This document shows positions 1 through 7,430 of a DNA stretch of 64,000 nucleotides, piece by piece. The stretch is from Streptomyces sp. NBC_00287 (lineage in GTDB: Bacteria > Actinomycetota > Actinomycetes > Streptomycetales > Streptomycetaceae). Numbering within the stretch: position 1 is the first letter of the stretch; every line of letters starts with the position of its first letter. The notes under the pieces are model-generated. The model saw only the letters and a list, made by a program, of their open reading frames with translations. It searched no databases and was not told where the DNA came from. Both the position numbers and the translations under genes were made by a program. Location: positions 5,022,001-5,086,000 of the forward strand of contig NZ_CP108053.1 in NCBI RefSeq assembly GCF_036173105.1, given 5' to 3'.

Positions 1-1
1 G

Positions 2-43
2 CCGACGGAGACCGACGAGCGGGTCCCCGTCACCGCCGGCTGA
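2..43 (+). CDS. C-terminal end of an unidentified protein (partial)
   Basis: An open frame enters from the left edge and ends at a TGA at 41-43, giving a 13-residue tail ending VPVTAG. Ten bases further on is a strong hairpin, and the next gene runs toward it from the right, which fits the end of a convergent gene. The tail is too short to identify, and it could be chance. Confidence 0.35.
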   Translation, partial: PTETDERVPVTAG

Positions 44-52
44 ACCCTACGA

Positions 53-83
53 GCGGGGTGCCTGTCACCGGTCGGCACCCCGC
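53..83. terminator. Hairpin terminator between convergent genes
   Basis: A perfect 10-bp inverted repeat (GCGGGGTGCC at 53-62, GGCACCCCGC at 74-83) with an 11-base loop. It lies between the gene entering from the left and the MerR gene ending at 91, so it can serve both strands. No long T tract follows, which is common in high-GC actinobacteria. Confidence 0.6.
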
Positions 84-90
84 CGGGGAC

Positions 91-792
91 TCACTCCGCC
101 GGCTGCTCCCCCCGCCCGCACGGACGGCGATGGTGGCGACGGTGGTTCGCGTCCTCCTGGGCCAGGCGCCGCAGCAGCCTGACGACCGGCTCGAACAGCA
201 CACTGAGGACCACCGCCCTCTCGGCGAGGGCGATCTGGTCCTCGATCCCTTCGAACTGCGCGAAATCCAGGTCAGCGGTGGAGGTGGCGAGCCGTGCGTA
301 GGGGATGAGGTCGTCGGCCGTGTAGTCCGTGCCGAGGCGACTCAGCGCCGCGAGACTTCCGGCGAGTGCCGGGCGATGCGGTGACGCGTCGGAGATCTGC
401 CAGCCCATGTTCTCGATGAGAGCCTCGACCCTCGCGGCGGCTCCGCCGGATGCTGCCTCGTCGGCGGCACCCGCGCGGTCCTCGCGGTCCTCGCCTTCCT
501 TCCCGCTCGTCTCCGCGGAAGGAACGGGCAGGGCGTGGTGGACGACCGCCAGGGTCTCGAACGCGTCCAGCGGACGCTCGACGGCTTCGAGCACTTCCCG
601 GGTGCGGGCGACGGACAGCCCGCCGAGCTGGATGAGGGAACGGATCAGACGGAGCCGCTGGATGTGCTCCTCGTCGTACTCGACCGTGGTCGGGTTCAGC
701 GCGCGTCCCTCGGGGAGCAGGCCCTCCCGGCGGTAGTACTTGATGGTCGCCATCGGCACCCCGGACCGTCGGCTGAGCTCTGAAATCCTCAT
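91..792 (-). CDS. MerR family transcriptional regulator
   Basis: A 233-residue DNA-binding regulator. The N-terminus (MRISELSRRSGVPMATIKYY and following) is a textbook MerR winged helix-turn-helix ending in a REGLLPEG wing, roughly residues 1-70, followed by the usual dimerisation helix. From about residue 95 there is an acidic, Ala/Gly-rich linker, then a helical C-terminal domain of unknown ligand; no metal-binding cysteine pair was seen. ATG at 792 is preferred because the HTH begins there and an AGGGAG box precedes it; a TTG at 810 behind GGAGGG is possible. It is divergent from the DUF6230 operon, and overlapping dyads lie in the shared upstream region, so it probably controls itself and perhaps that operon. 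The inducer is unknown. Confidence 0.85.
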   Translation of the reverse strand: MRISELSRRSGVPMATIKYYRREGLLPEGRALNPTTVEYDEEHIQRLRLIRSLIQLGGLSVARTREVLEAVERPLDAFETLAVVHHALPVPSAETSGKEGEDREDRAGAADEAASGGAAARVEALIENMGWQISDASPHRPALAGSLAALSRLGTDYTADDLIPYARLATSTADLDFAQFEGIEDQIALAERAVVLSVLFEPVVRLLRRLAQEDANHRRHHRRPCGRGEQPAE

Positions 793-854
793 GCGCTCCC
801 TCACGCTCAACTGTCCCTCCAGTATCGCGTTACCGGGGGTTGCCCCGACGGGAT

Positions 855-894
855 CGATAGTGCCACTATCGGGTACTCGGTAGTAACACTATCG
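855..894. promoter_or_regulatory. Overlapping dyads, candidate MerR operator
   Basis: CGATAGTG-C-CACTATCG (855-871) is a perfect 8-bp dyad. CGGTAGTA-A-CACTATCG (878-894) is a diverged second copy. Between them ACTATCGGGTACTCGGTAGT (866-885) is palindromic at 16 of 20 positions, the size MerR proteins usually bind within a long promoter spacer. The site is 62 bp upstream of the MerR start and 166 bp upstream of the DUF6230 gene. Confidence 0.6.
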
Positions 895-1060
895 AGCGCT
901 TCTTCGGTGTGCCCGCTTCCTTCGTGCGCGTGGACTACATGAGCCCGCGGAAGTTGCCTGCATCGCCACGGCCGCACCCAGCCGTAGTTCTTCCCCCGCC
1001 CCGGGCCAGTCAGTTCTGGGTCCGGTCGTCTCGTACGCCTCGACAACGGAGAACCACACC

Positions 1061-1675
1061 ATGTCCCAGCGAATCGGCAAGACCCACTGGAAGCGTTTCG
1101 CCATCGGTGCGGTGCCGACGGTGGTCGCCACGGCGGCTGTCGCCGTCTCCATGGCCCAGGGCGCCCTGGCCGCTTCGTTCAGCATCTCCGGTTCCGACTT
1201 CCAGGTCTCGGCCGGCAAGTTGAGCGGCACCGGATTCGGCAACTACGCCACGGTGGACGTCGCCAAGAACGGCAAGCACGTGCCCGTCTCCGTCTCGTCC
1301 ATCAAGAACGCGACGGTCACCGACATGTGCCAGTCCGTCCCGGTGGACATCCCCGTGCTCGGGACCTACACGATGACGCTCAAGGCCGGCGGGTCGGGTA
1401 CGCCGGTCAAGGCCAAGGACCTGTACATCGACATGACCGACCTCAAGGCCAAGAAGGGCACCTTCACCAACGTCGACATCGGCGTCGCCACCGGTTCCAT
1501 GACCAAAGGCCAGGTCAACCCGAAGGACAAGGTCGATCCCAACGGCTACGCCCAGCAGGCGGACAAGGTCGAGATCATCGATGCCCACCAGACGGTCTGG
1601 GCCACCTCTGCCGGGACGTTCGAACTGTCGGGCCTGCACATGAACATCGCCGCCGGCCGCCACAACTGCTTCTGA
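1061..1675 (+). CDS. DUF6230 family secreted protein
   Basis: A 204-residue protein with a basic N-terminus (KTHWKRF) and hydrophobic core ending in ALA-AS near residue 38, so a Sec signal peptide is likely. The mature part is rich in beta-type sequence with repeated GSGTP and KAK segments. Only two cysteines are visible, C90 and C203 two residues from the end, and they could pair outside the cell. Family size and layout match DUF6230 proteins of streptomycetes, whose function is not known. It is the first gene of a set with a DUF6114 protein and a long Pro/Ser/Thr-rich protein, an arrangement seen repeatedly in Streptomyces. ATG at 1061 follows a purine-rich stretch (CAACGGAGAA). The role is unassigned; a surface or matrix protein is a guess. 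Confidence 0.85.
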   Translation: MSQRIGKTHWKRFAIGAVPTVVATAAVAVSMAQGALAASFSISGSDFQVSAGKLSGTGFGNYATVDVAKNGKHVPVSVSSIKNATVTDMCQSVPVDIPVLGTYTMTLKAGGSGTPVKAKDLYIDMTDLKAKKGTFTNVDIGVATGSMTKGQVNPKDKVDPNGYAQQADKVEIIDAHQTVWATSAGTFELSGLHMNIAAGRHNCF

Positions 1676-1721
1676 TCACGTCCCGACCTCCCCCGCCCGC
1701 TGACGATTTGGGAACCTCGAC

Positions 1722-2171
1722 ATGACGAGTGCCGGCGCACCCGCGCACCCCCACAGTGACAGCGGCTTCGCCCGCGCTCGCCGGGACTTTCGGGACTGGC
1801 GGCGCACCCGCCCCTTCTGGGCGGGGCTGCTGGTACTCCTGGCAGCCGCGCCGATCATCTACTTCCCGTACTTCAACCTCTCCCTGGGCGCCCTGTCCGT
1901 GGCGATGTCCACCACCGCGGGGGCGGGGTCCCTGGTCATCGGCCTGACGTTGATCGTCCTTGGCGGACTTCTGTGGTTCCAGCCGGTCATCAGGTTCTTC
2001 GCCGGATGCGTGGCCGTCTTCCTCGGTGTGCTGTCGCTTCCCATCTCGAACTTCGGCGGATTCTTCGTCGGCACGCTGTGTGCGGCCACGGGTGGACTCA
2101 TGGCCCTGGCGTGGGGCCCGGTGAACACGTCCGACGACACCGAGGGGCCGTCGGGGAGGGCCGGGGAATGA
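1722..2171 (+). CDS. DUF6114 domain membrane protein
   Basis: A 149-residue integral membrane protein. A soluble, Arg-rich N-terminus (about residues 1-30) is followed by four hydrophobic segments near 33-50, 55-75, 78-100 and 108-130, then an acidic tail. Size and pattern match the DUF6114 family, which normally sits directly after DUF6230 genes, as here (46 bp gap). The last codons overlap the next start (ATGA at 2168-2171), so it is probably translated with the next gene. The molecular function of the family is unknown; an accessory role in secretion or anchoring of the DUF6230 protein is inference from synteny only. Confidence 0.85.
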   Translation: MTSAGAPAHPHSDSGFARARRDFRDWRRTRPFWAGLLVLLAAAPIIYFPYFNLSLGALSVAMSTTAGAGSLVIGLTLIVLGGLLWFQPVIRFFAGCVAVFLGVLSLPISNFGGFFVGTLCAATGGLMALAWGPVNTSDDTEGPSGRAGE

Positions 2172-3328
2172 CCGACCAGTCGCCCGACCTCCGCAGCGAG
2201 GCCGAAGGACCCCACTACGCCCGGTCGAAGAGGCGCCGCCACGCCGTTCCTCGTACGTCCGCGCTGACCCGCCTGCGCCTGCCCCTCGGGAAGGCTCTCG
2301 TGCTGACCGCGCTGCCGACCGTCCTCGTCCTGGCAAGTCAGCGTCCGCCTGGAGCCGACGCGAGTGCCACCGCGGCTCATTCCGCTCCCGAAGGGGCGCC
2401 CGGTGGCGGTGTCGACTGCGCCCGTCCCGACGACACGGCACCCCCTGCTGTGGCACCCACTCCTTCCGTTGCTCCCAGCACGCCAAGTGCCCTCACGAGC
2501 GGCGAGTCGGTCAAGCCGTCGGAGCACGTGGCTGACGAGGAAACGGGCCTTACCCCGGCTCCGGCCGCCTCACCGAGCGCGACCGCTGGCACCACCGGCC
2601 TTGCGGACATTCTCGGTTCCCTCTTCCGGGGCGACACCGAGCAGCAGAGTCCGGCACCCGGCACGAGCCCCTCAGCGAGCCTGGCTGCCCCGACACCGAC
2701 GACCACGGAAGCCCCCGACGCGCCACCGACCGCACCTCACGCGTCATCCACCCCCGGCCACCGGACCACTGAGCCGTCGCCCCAACCGGAGCCCACCACC
2801 GGGGCCTCCCGCATCTGTGACATCAGCGATCTCAAGGCGCCCGAGGACAAGAGCGCCGGTCGATTCGCCGCCGAGTCCTGGAACATGAAGGGAAGCCGCC
2901 TCGAACTGCGCGACCTCGTCTTCGGCGGCGTGGTGACCGTGGACACGGCCGCCGGGCCCAAACGGGTGCTCAAGTTCTCCGCGGCGACGGTCACGATCCG
3001 GGACCTGAAGATGGCAGTGCCCGTCGGCCCGCAGATCCAGCACATCGACGGAGCGCCAGGCTCGACGTCCACGCTGCGAGGCGACGACATCACCATGTAC
3101 GTCGAGAGCCTGGCGGGCACCCTCTCCGGCGTCGAAGGCATTCCCCTGTCCCCGGCCCTCCGCCTCCATCTCACCCCCGACACCGTCCCGGAGTGGCTCT
3201 ACGACACGCTCGGGAAGCTGGGCCTCAAGCTGCAACTCGGCCTGGACGACGCCGACATCGACCAGGCGGGACAGACAGGCGGAGAGCTCGTCATCCCAGG
3301 GATCCACGGGTACGGAACGCCCCCGTGA
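2168..3328 (+). CDS. Hypothetical exported protein, Pro/Ser/Thr-rich
   Basis: A 386-residue protein starting at an ATG that overlaps the DUF6114 stop by four bases; the frame stays open upstream, but the overlap and coupled position favour this start. A cytoplasmic basic stretch (KRRRH near 21-25) precedes one hydrophobic segment at about 41-57, so it is either membrane-anchored or secreted. Residues about 65-250 are a low-complexity Pro/Ser/Thr/Ala linker like a cell-wall spacer. The last 130 residues look globular and contain LRDLVFGGVVTVDT and a duplicated ITM/ITI-type beta pattern. No family could be named. It is the third member of the DUF6230/DUF6114 operon and presumably acts with those proteins at the envelope. 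Confidence 0.75.
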   Translation: MTDQSPDLRSEAEGPHYARSKRRRHAVPRTSALTRLRLPLGKALVLTALPTVLVLASQRPPGADASATAAHSAPEGAPGGGVDCARPDDTAPPAVAPTPSVAPSTPSALTSGESVKPSEHVADEETGLTPAPAASPSATAGTTGLADILGSLFRGDTEQQSPAPGTSPSASLAAPTPTTTEAPDAPPTAPHASSTPGHRTTEPSPQPEPTTGASRICDISDLKAPEDKSAGRFAAESWNMKGSRLELRDLVFGGVVTVDTAAGPKRVLKFSAATVTIRDLKMAVPVGPQIQHIDGAPGSTSTLRGDDITMYVESLAGTLSGVEGIPLSPALRLHLTPDTVPEWLYDTLGKLGLKLQLGLDDADIDQAGQTGGELVIPGIHGYGTPP

Positions 3329-3358
3329 AGCCGGGGACCCTGGCGGGCTTGCGCGTGG

Positions 3359-3396
3359 AAACCGATCGGTTTACCTTAGTGAAAACCGAACGGTTT
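3359..3396. promoter_or_regulatory. Tandem palindromic operators (TetR-type), copy 1
   Basis: AAACCGATCGGTTT at 3359-3372 is a perfect 14-bp palindrome, and AAACCGAACGGTTT at 3383-3396 is a near-copy exactly 24 bp downstream. They lie 21-58 bp upstream of the SDR start, overlapping where a promoter should be, so occupancy would block transcription. The size and symmetry fit TetR-family repressors. The local TetR gene at 4581 has differently sequenced dyads upstream, so another regulator probably binds here. The same pair recurs at 12520-12556. Confidence 0.7.
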
Positions 3397-3416
3397 CTCA
3401 TTCTGTGGAGACAGTC

Positions 3417-4118
3417 ATGACTACTTTGAAGGACGCAAACGTCTTCGTCACCGGCGGCAGCCGAGGCATAGGCAAGGCGCTGGTGGAAGAGCTGTACGCG
3501 CGAGGCGCCGGCAAGGTCTATGCCACGGCCCGCGACCCACGCAGTGTGACGCACCCCGATGCCGTCCCGGTGGCGCTGGAGGTCACCGACCCGGCCTCCG
3601 TGGCGGCCGCCGCCGCGCAGGCGCAAGACGTGACCGTGCTGATCAACAACGCCGGTGCCTCGGTCGGCGCGTCCTTCCTCGACTCCCCGGTCGACGACGT
3701 ACGCCGGGAGTTCGAGACCAACTTCTACGGCCCGCTGCTTCTCACCCGCGCCTTCGTGCCGGTCATCGAGCGCAACGGCGGCGGCCACCTCCTCAACGTT
3801 CACTCCGTGCTCTCCTGGATCGCGCTCGGCGGCTCCTACAGCGCCTCCAAGGCCGCCCTGTGGTCGCAGACCAACTCCCTGCGCCTGGAGCTGCAGCCGC
3901 GCGGCATCGCCGTCACCGGATTGCACGTGGGCTACGTGGACACGGACCTCGCGGCCGGCGTGGAGGCGCCCAAGTCCGACCCGCGTGACGTCGCCGCACT
4001 CGCCCTCGACGGTGTCGAGACGGGAGCGTACGAGGTGCTCGCCGACGACATCTCACGGCAGGTCAAGGCGGGCCTGGCCGGGGACCTGGCAGGGCTGTAC
4101 GCCCAACTGGCCAAGTAG
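3417..4118 (+). CDS. Short-chain dehydrogenase/reductase (SDR)
   Basis: A 233-residue classical SDR, a cytosolic NAD(P)-dependent oxidoreductase. Visible motifs are TGGSRGIG (12-19, dinucleotide binding), DVTVLINNAG (71-80), Ser in NVHSVLSW (S130 or S133), and the catalytic pair Y141 and K145 in YSASK. An Arg after the glycine motif and an Arg at the end of beta-2 (TARD) suggest NADP preference. ATG at 3417 has GGAG upstream; an in-frame GTG at 3405 is less likely. The substrate cannot be read from the sequence. Transcription is probably controlled by the operator pair just upstream. The gene is followed by remains of an alpha/beta-hydrolase. Confidence 0.9.
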   Translation: MTTLKDANVFVTGGSRGIGKALVEELYARGAGKVYATARDPRSVTHPDAVPVALEVTDPASVAAAAAQAQDVTVLINNAGASVGASFLDSPVDDVRREFETNFYGPLLLTRAFVPVIERNGGGHLLNVHSVLSWIALGGSYSASKAALWSQTNSLRLELQPRGIAVTGLHVGYVDTDLAAGVEAPKSDPRDVAALALDGVETGAYEVLADDISRQVKAGLAGDLAGLYAQLAK

Positions 4119-4133
4119 GACAGAGAGCTGGCG

Positions 4134-4590
4134 ATGCCCAGCCACGAGTCACGTCCCGCGATACAAATTCCAGGGACCACCTGCCACGCCCTCGCGCCCA
4201 TGGGGGCGGTGCTCGCCCTGACCACCGCGGCTGACCTGCCGGAGCGGTTCCGGCGCGTCGTGGCGGTGAATACGTACGACTTCCGTGGCGGAATCGCGCG
4301 GTCCAGTCTCTTGGCCCGTGTGGTGGTCAGCGGTGTCCTCGCGCCGGGAGCGGGTCCGGTGGTCGCCGGGGTGGAGCCCAAGGCCGCCCTACGCAAGATC
4401 CGACCGTCGCCGGGCCGTGTACCAGAACCTGCCCAGCCTCATCGCCGCCCGCTCGCGCTATCCCGAGGTCAAGGCCCCCGTCCACCTCGGCCACGGCGAG
4501 AAGGACTGGTCCCGGCCCTCGGGCCGAGAGGTCAACGAGCAGCTGCTTCCGGCCGCCGAGTGGGATCCGGGCCCTTGTGATCAGGGCTGA
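4134..4590 (+). pseudogene. Decayed alpha/beta-hydrolase
   Basis: Two frames together give parts of one alpha/beta-hydrolase. The first carries GAVLALTTAADLPERFRRVV and continues to PKAALRKI, the region just after a nucleophile elbow. After a frame change near 4400 a second frame carries PSLIAARSRYPEV and HGEKDW, the acid-residue strand of the same fold. The N-terminal third with the G-x-S/D-x-G nucleophile and the C-terminal catalytic histidine are both missing, and the end overlaps the terminal codons of the TetR gene. It cannot make an active enzyme. It lies directly after the SDR gene and may once have been its partner. Confidence 0.7.
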
Positions 4591-5222
4591 TCGCTGATGG
4601 CTCGGTAGGCCGCGATGAACAGGGTGTGGCACAGGTCGATCAGTTCTTCGACGGTGGCGTTCTGGTGGCCGAGTGTCCAGTCCACGAGGAGTTCGTTGAC
4701 TCCGCCGACCAGGCTCATCGCGGTCATGGTGAGCCGGTTGGAGGAGGCTTGTGTGCCAGGGAGCGGTGCGACGACGGCGGCGACCATCGCGGCGAATTCG
4801 TGCAGGACCTCACGGCGGCGCACTTCGAGGCGGGGGCTGGCGCCCACGACCTCGATGAGCACCAGGCGGGCCTTGCGGGCGTCGCCGGCCAGTGTGCGGA
4901 TGAACACCTCGAGGCCGGCACGCAGTTGGGCGTCGACATCGGGTGCGGCAGCGGCGGCGGCCTGCGCGGTTTCGGCGCTGATCGTGGCGATCAGCTCGTT
5001 GTAGACCCCGGCGAGAAGGTCTTCGCGGTCGCGGAACGACTCGTAGAAGTAGCGCTCGGTCAGTCCGGCGTGCGAGCACACCTGCTTGACGGAGACCGAG
5101 GCGTATCCGGCCGTGCCGAACAGGTCGAGGCCCGCCTGGATGAGGCGGGTGCGGCGCTCCTGCTGTCGTTGCGCCGCGTCGCGTCCGCCGTAGCGCCGCC
5201 CGGCGGTCTGTGTGCCGGTCAT
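4581..5222 (-). CDS. TetR family transcriptional regulator
   Basis: A 213-residue repressor. Residues about 22-67 are a typical TetR DNA-binding domain: RRTRLIQAGLDLFGTAGYAS, the HTH VKQVCSHAGLTERYFYESF, and a D-R-E-D-L-L segment. The rest is the helical ligand and dimer domain. ATG at 5222 is chosen over the upstream in-frame ATG at 5270 because it has GAAGGGG eight bases before it and because the longer form would cover the operator dyads. It faces the SDR-led operon starting at 5375, with CTGACA-type dyads between, so it most likely represses both itself and that operon. Its effector is unknown; the operon suggests a hydrophobic or xenobiotic compound. Confidence 0.88.
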   Translation of the reverse strand: MTGTQTAGRRYGGRDAAQRQQERRTRLIQAGLDLFGTAGYASVSVKQVCSHAGLTERYFYESFRDREDLLAGVYNELIATISAETAQAAAAAAPDVDAQLRAGLEVFIRTLAGDARKARLVLIEVVGASPRLEVRRREVLHEFAAMVAAVVAPLPGTQASSNRLTMTAMSLVGGVNELLVDWTLGHQNATVEELIDLCHTLFIAAYRAISDQP

Positions 5223-5261
5223 TTTTCCCCTTCGCAGAGGTGTTGACACCGGTGTGCTCCG

Positions 5262-5295
5262 AACTGACACTCTAGCTTGTCAGTTCATCTGACAT
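5262..5295. promoter_or_regulatory. CTGACA/TGTCAG dyads, candidate TetR operator
   Basis: AACTGACA (5262-5269) and TGTCAGTT (5278-5285) form a perfect 8-bp inverted repeat with 8 bases between. The TGTCAG half is reused with CTGACA at 5290-5295 (5-base loop). A further TGTCAG lies at 5302-5307. The cluster is in the divergent region between the TetR gene and the SDR operon. Confidence 0.65.
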
Positions 5296-5374
5296 GGCAT
5301 CGTGTCAGAAATGCGTGGGGTCCGCTTGCCGCTCGGCGGTCCGCTCGTGCTCAGGGCAAGGAAGGGGCTCGACC

Positions 5375-6286
5375 GTGGCAGCACCGCCCAAATCCCCGTA
5401 CACGTTCAGCCGGAGAGACCGCGACAGGCTCTCCGGCACACAACCGCTGACCGGCCGAGTGATCGCGGTCACCGGGGCGGGCCGCGGAATCGGGTGTGCC
5501 GTCGCAGCCCGGCTCGCCGCGGCCGGAGCCGCCGTGGCGATCGGCGATCTTGACGCGGAGCTCGCCAGGGAGACGGCCGGCGCCATCGGCGCGCGTCCCG
5601 GTGGCCGACTGCTCGGGCTGTCTCTCGACGTCACCGACACACTTTCCTTCGATGACTTCCTGCGCACCGTTGAGACCCGGCTGGGGCCGATCGACGTACT
5701 GATCAACAACGCCGGAATCATGTGGGTGGGCCCCTTCGCGGAGGAACCGGAGGAAGCCGCCCTGCGCCAGTTCGACGTCAACGTCCACGGCGTGCTGCGC
5801 GGGATGAAACTCGTGATCCCGCGCATGCGGAAACACGGTCGCGGCCACGTGGTGAACATCGCCTCCGCCGCCAGCAAGGTCGCCCCGGCCGGCGAGGCGA
5901 CCTACGCGGCGACGAAGCACGCCCTCCACGGCTACAGCACAGCCGTCCGCGCCGAACTGCGCGGCACCGGCGTGCACGTGTCCTTGGTGATGCCAGGCGT
6001 CGTGGACACCGAACTGGCCGTGGGCACCGTGACCGGCCCCACCCGGCGCCTGACGACGGATCAGGTGGCCGACGCGGTGCTCGACGTCGTGCTACGCCCG
6101 CGGTTCGAGGTCTTCGTTCCACGCGAGATAGCCGCCCTGACCCGGTTGGCCGCGCTGCTGCCGGGCCGTGCCCGCGACGCCCTGCATCACCTTCTTGTCC
6201 CCGACCAGCTCGCTGCCCTGTCCGACCGGTCGGTCCGCGCGGCCTACGAGCAGCGCACCCGGACCGCCCGCCTGCCCGAAGGATGA
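5375..6286 (+). CDS. Short-chain dehydrogenase/reductase (SDR), first gene of the TetR-controlled operon
   Basis: A 303-residue SDR. TGAGRGIG (33-40) binds the dinucleotide, D60 in GDLD at the end of strand 2 suggests NAD, NNAG is at 111-114, the Ser is S164 in NIAS, and Y177/K181 form the YAATK active site. The C-terminus extends about 60 residues beyond a minimal SDR and ends in Arg/Ala-rich helices, a form often found in lipid- or steroid-type dehydrogenases of actinobacteria. GTG at 5375 is chosen because GGAAGGGG lies eight bases upstream; earlier in-frame codons overlap the operator. Four bases separate it from the next gene, so it leads a five-gene operon. Confidence 0.88.
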   Translation: MAAPPKSPYTFSRRDRDRLSGTQPLTGRVIAVTGAGRGIGCAVAARLAAAGAAVAIGDLDAELARETAGAIGARPGGRLLGLSLDVTDTLSFDDFLRTVETRLGPIDVLINNAGIMWVGPFAEEPEEAALRQFDVNVHGVLRGMKLVIPRMRKHGRGHVVNIASAASKVAPAGEATYAATKHALHGYSTAVRAELRGTGVHVSLVMPGVVDTELAVGTVTGPTRRLTTDQVADAVLDVVLRPRFEVFVPREIAALTRLAALLPGRARDALHHLLVPDQLAALSDRSVRAAYEQRTRTARLPEG

Positions 6287-6290
6287 GCCC

Positions 6291-7430
6291 GTGACCACCA
6301 CGCCCAAGCCGGCGACGCCCAGCGCGAAGAAGGCCCAGGACGCCGCCGCTCCGCGTCCCATCCCGGAATTCGAAGGTGTCCACGACGTATGGCCCCGCGG
6401 TGACCGGCTGCGCGCCGTGCGCAGCGCGGCGGCCGCCTACCGTGAGCGGTTCGTCCAGCAGGGCCGCATCCACGCCGTCCGCAGTTTCGACATCGCCGCC
6501 GCCCCGTACCCGACCCGGTTCGGCTTCCACGGCGCCGCGCTCGCCGTCAACCCGTTCGTGAGCATCGTCAACCGAATGCTCGTCGTGCAGTTCGACGGCT
6601 TCGACGGTGAGCCGAAAACACTGGTGTGGGAGCCGACCGTCGCCGCCGGAACGGCCCAAGCGCCGTTCTACGCCCAGCTCAAGCGGCTGGCGGGGGACTA
6701 TCTCACCGAGCACGTCTTCGCCCGCTACTACCAGGACCCGAACACCGTCCTGCCCTCCTGCGGTCTGCGTCCCGAGGACGTGGACTTCGTCAGCTTCGAC
6801 CACCTGCACGTCCAGGACGTGCGCATGATCATGGGAAGTACCAGCACCATTCCCGGCGAACGGGCACCCCGCGAAGCGCTGTTCCCGCGCGCCCGGCTGC
6901 TGGTGCACCGCAGGGAGCTGGGCACCTTCGAATCGACGCATCCGATGCAGTGGGCCTGGTACGTCGACGGAGGCATGGACGGCGTACCGGCCGAGCGCGT
7001 CACCGCCTTCGACGGCGATGTCGAACTCGGCGTCGGCGTCAGCCTGCTGTGGACCCCCGGCCACACGGACGGCAACCACTCCCTGGTGCTGAACACCCCC
7101 GACGGCGTGTGGGTCTCCTCCGAGAACGGCATCTCGGCCGACAACTGGCAGCCCGAGCTCTCCCGCATCCCCGGGGTGCGCCGCCACGCCGCGTTCTACG
7201 GCCATGAGGTGGTGCCCAACGCCAACACGCTGGAGGACTCGCTCGACCAGTACGACTCCATGGTCAAGGAGAAGACCCTCGCCGACCCCAGCCGGCGCGA
7301 TCCGCGCTGGCTGCAGATCCTGCCCTCCTCGGAGCTGGCCCCCTTCAAGCGGCACTGGCCGGTGCGGCCCAGCTTCCTCCACGGCGGTCTGAACTACGGC
7401 GAACTGACCCCTGCCGGTGGTGGCCGATGA
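6291..7430 (+). CDS. Metallo-beta-lactamase-fold protein
   Basis: A 379-residue protein with a metallo-beta-lactamase-like core. HLHVQD (171-176) fits the H-x-H-x-x-D metal motif, H258 in PGHTDGNHS fits the next metal ligand, and H196-region and GHEV segments could supply the rest. Residues 1-165 are an unusually long N-terminal region for the fold. Such proteins are usually hydrolases of esters, lactones or thioesters, but the substrate here is unknown. GTG at 6291 follows GGATGAG at the end of the preceding SDR gene. The stop overlaps the next start (ATGA at 7427), so translation is coupled to the alpha/beta-hydrolase. Confidence 0.75.
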   Translation: MTTTPKPATPSAKKAQDAAAPRPIPEFEGVHDVWPRGDRLRAVRSAAAAYRERFVQQGRIHAVRSFDIAAAPYPTRFGFHGAALAVNPFVSIVNRMLVVQFDGFDGEPKTLVWEPTVAAGTAQAPFYAQLKRLAGDYLTEHVFARYYQDPNTVLPSCGLRPEDVDFVSFDHLHVQDVRMIMGSTSTIPGERAPREALFPRARLLVHRRELGTFESTHPMQWAWYVDGGMDGVPAERVTAFDGDVELGVGVSLLWTPGHTDGNHSLVLNTPDGVWVSSENGISADNWQPELSRIPGVRRHAAFYGHEVVPNANTLEDSLDQYDSMVKEKTLADPSRRDPRWLQILPSSELAPFKRHWPVRPSFLHGGLNYGELTPAGGGR

